A stretch of 15,265 bases of DNA, from contig NZ_CAMLHM010000074.1 of the NCBI RefSeq assembly GCF_946479885.1, forward strand, positions 1 to 15,265, read 5' to 3'. The translations under genes and the position numbers were made by a program. How positions within the stretch are numbered: the stretch's first letter is position 1; each line of letters begins with the position of its first letter. The notes under the pieces are model-generated. The model saw nothing but the letters and a program-made list of their open reading frames with translations, was not told the DNA's origin and did no database searches. The stretch is from an uncultured Devosia sp. GTDB taxonomy: Bacteria; Pseudomonadota; Alphaproteobacteria; Rhizobiales; Devosiaceae. Below, piece after piece: positions 14,551-15,265 of the stretch.

Positions 14551-15265
14551 ATGACCTCACATCGCTACCGCTCGCATACCTGCGGGGCCCTCACTGCCAA
14601 GGAAGCGGGCCAGACCGTGCGCCTGAGCGGCTGGGCGCATCGCATCCGCGACCATGGCGGCCTGCTGTTCATCGACCTGCGCGACCATTACGGGGTGACC
14701 CAGGCCGTCATCGACCCTGATTCTCCTGCCTTCGCAGCCGCCGAAAAGGTGCGCTCGGAGTGGGTCATCCGCATCGACGGCGAAGTAAAGCTCCGCGACG
14801 CGTCCGCCGTGAACCCAAACCTGCCCACCGGCACGATCGAGGTGTTCATCCGCGAGATCGAAGTGCTGTCGGCCGCCAAGGAACTGCCGCTGCCGGTATT
14901 CGGTGACCAGGATTATCCGGAAGACGTGCGCCTCAAGTACCGCTTCCTGGACCTGCGCCGCGAGAAGCTGCATGCCAACATCGTCAAGCGCACCAAGGTG
15001 ATCGCGGCGATGCGCTCGGGCATGACCGAGCAGGGCTTTGCCGAATATTCGACGCCGATCCTGACGGCGTCGTCGCCGGAGGGCGCGCGCGACTTCCTGG
15101 TGCCTTCGCGCATCCATCCGGGCAAGTTCTTCGCCCTGCCGCAGGCGCCCCAGCAGTATAAGCAGCTGCTGATGGTGGCCGGCTTTGACCGCTACTTCCA
15201 GATCGCGCCCTGCTTCCGCGACGAGGATCCGCGCGCCGACCGCCTGCCGGGCGAATTCTACCAGC
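14551..15265 (+). CDS. aspS: Aspartyl-tRNA synthetase, 5' part
   Basis: The first 238 codons of a class IIb aminoacyl-tRNA synthetase; the rest lies beyond the window. The N-terminus [15 protein letters not shown] leads into the OB-fold anticodon-binding domain ([20 protein letters not shown], about 23-42). The catalytic domain starts with [10 protein letters not shown], followed by the flipping loop [33 protein letters not shown], and motif 2, [15 protein letters not shown]. The RDHGG loop in the anticodon domain (His35-Gly36) resembles, from memory, that of non-discriminating AspRS enzymes that also charge tRNA(Asn). With gatB in the same genome that would fit the amidation route to Asn-tRNA, but this is inference. 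The ATG at 14551 is the only sensible start; its SD is poor. Confidence 0.96.
   Translation, partial: MTSHRYRSHTCGALTAKEAGQTVRLSGWAHRIRDHGGLLFIDLRDHYGVTQAVIDPDSPAFAAAEKVRSEWVIRIDGEVKLRDASAVNPNLPTGTIEVFIREIEVLSAAKELPLPVFGDQDYPEDVRLKYRFLDLRREKLHANIVKRTKVIAAMRSGMTEQGFAEYSTPILTASSPEGARDFLVPSRIHPGKFFALPQAPQQYKQLLMVAGFDRYFQIAPCFRDEDPRADRLPGEFYQ

Noticed and set aside
14460..14720. Plus-strand frame starting ATGGTTCCG, as an aspS leader peptide
   Set aside because: It runs on into aspS in another frame, has no SD and no amino-acid run (for example Asp codons) that would suggest attenuation.

Overview
The window looks like chromosomal core sequence from a GC-rich alphaproteobacterium of the Hyphomicrobiales. 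A Devosia-like genus is my best guess from the protein sequences, without a database search. The reasons are the tightly overlapping permease-hdaA-ppk1-ppx cluster, the alphaproteobacterial forms of AspRS, RNase D and HdaA, and the presence of GatCAB. I see no insertion sequence, phage gene, CRISPR array, tRNA or rRNA. No stretch longer than about 210 bases lacks a gene.

Layout. (1) Positions 1-764 hold the 3' half of gatB on the plus strand, converging on a minus-strand block. (2) The minus-strand block from 3672 down to 775 has two tandem EamA-type permeases of equal length, two tiny proline-rich proteins whose genes are 3 nt apart, and a peroxidase-related CMD/AhpD-like protein. (3) Positions 3799-5196 (minus) encode a predicted exported metzincin-like zinc metalloprotease with a long helical C-terminal part; a strong hairpin follows its stop codon. 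(4) Positions 7543-5406 (minus) form a purine operon, purM, a small P-loop kinase, then purN, with zero spacing and a 4-nt overlap. (5) Positions 7678-13180 (plus) form a four-gene overlapping cluster: AI-2E/PerM-family permease, hdaA (DnaA inactivation), ppk1 (polyphosphate synthesis) and ppx (polyphosphate/pppGpp hydrolysis). (6) rnd (RNase D, minus) ends base-to-base with ppx. (7) aspS (plus) starts at 14551 and runs off the window, diverging from rnd.

How the genes fit together. The purine genes supply two steps of IMP synthesis. ppk1 and ppx make and degrade the same polymer and are very likely co-translated. hdaA in the same transcript puts a replication-initiation regulator beside polyphosphate metabolism. 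gatB at one end and aspS at the other are both parts of the amidotransferase route to Asn-tRNA, if this AspRS is non-discriminating.

Most of the window is ordinary, conserved housekeeping DNA. The parts most worth a second look are the metzincin-like protease, the kinase inside the purM-purN operon, the coupled proline-rich pair, and several intergenic inverted repeats and GANTC sites. I found no convincing undescribed multi-gene system.
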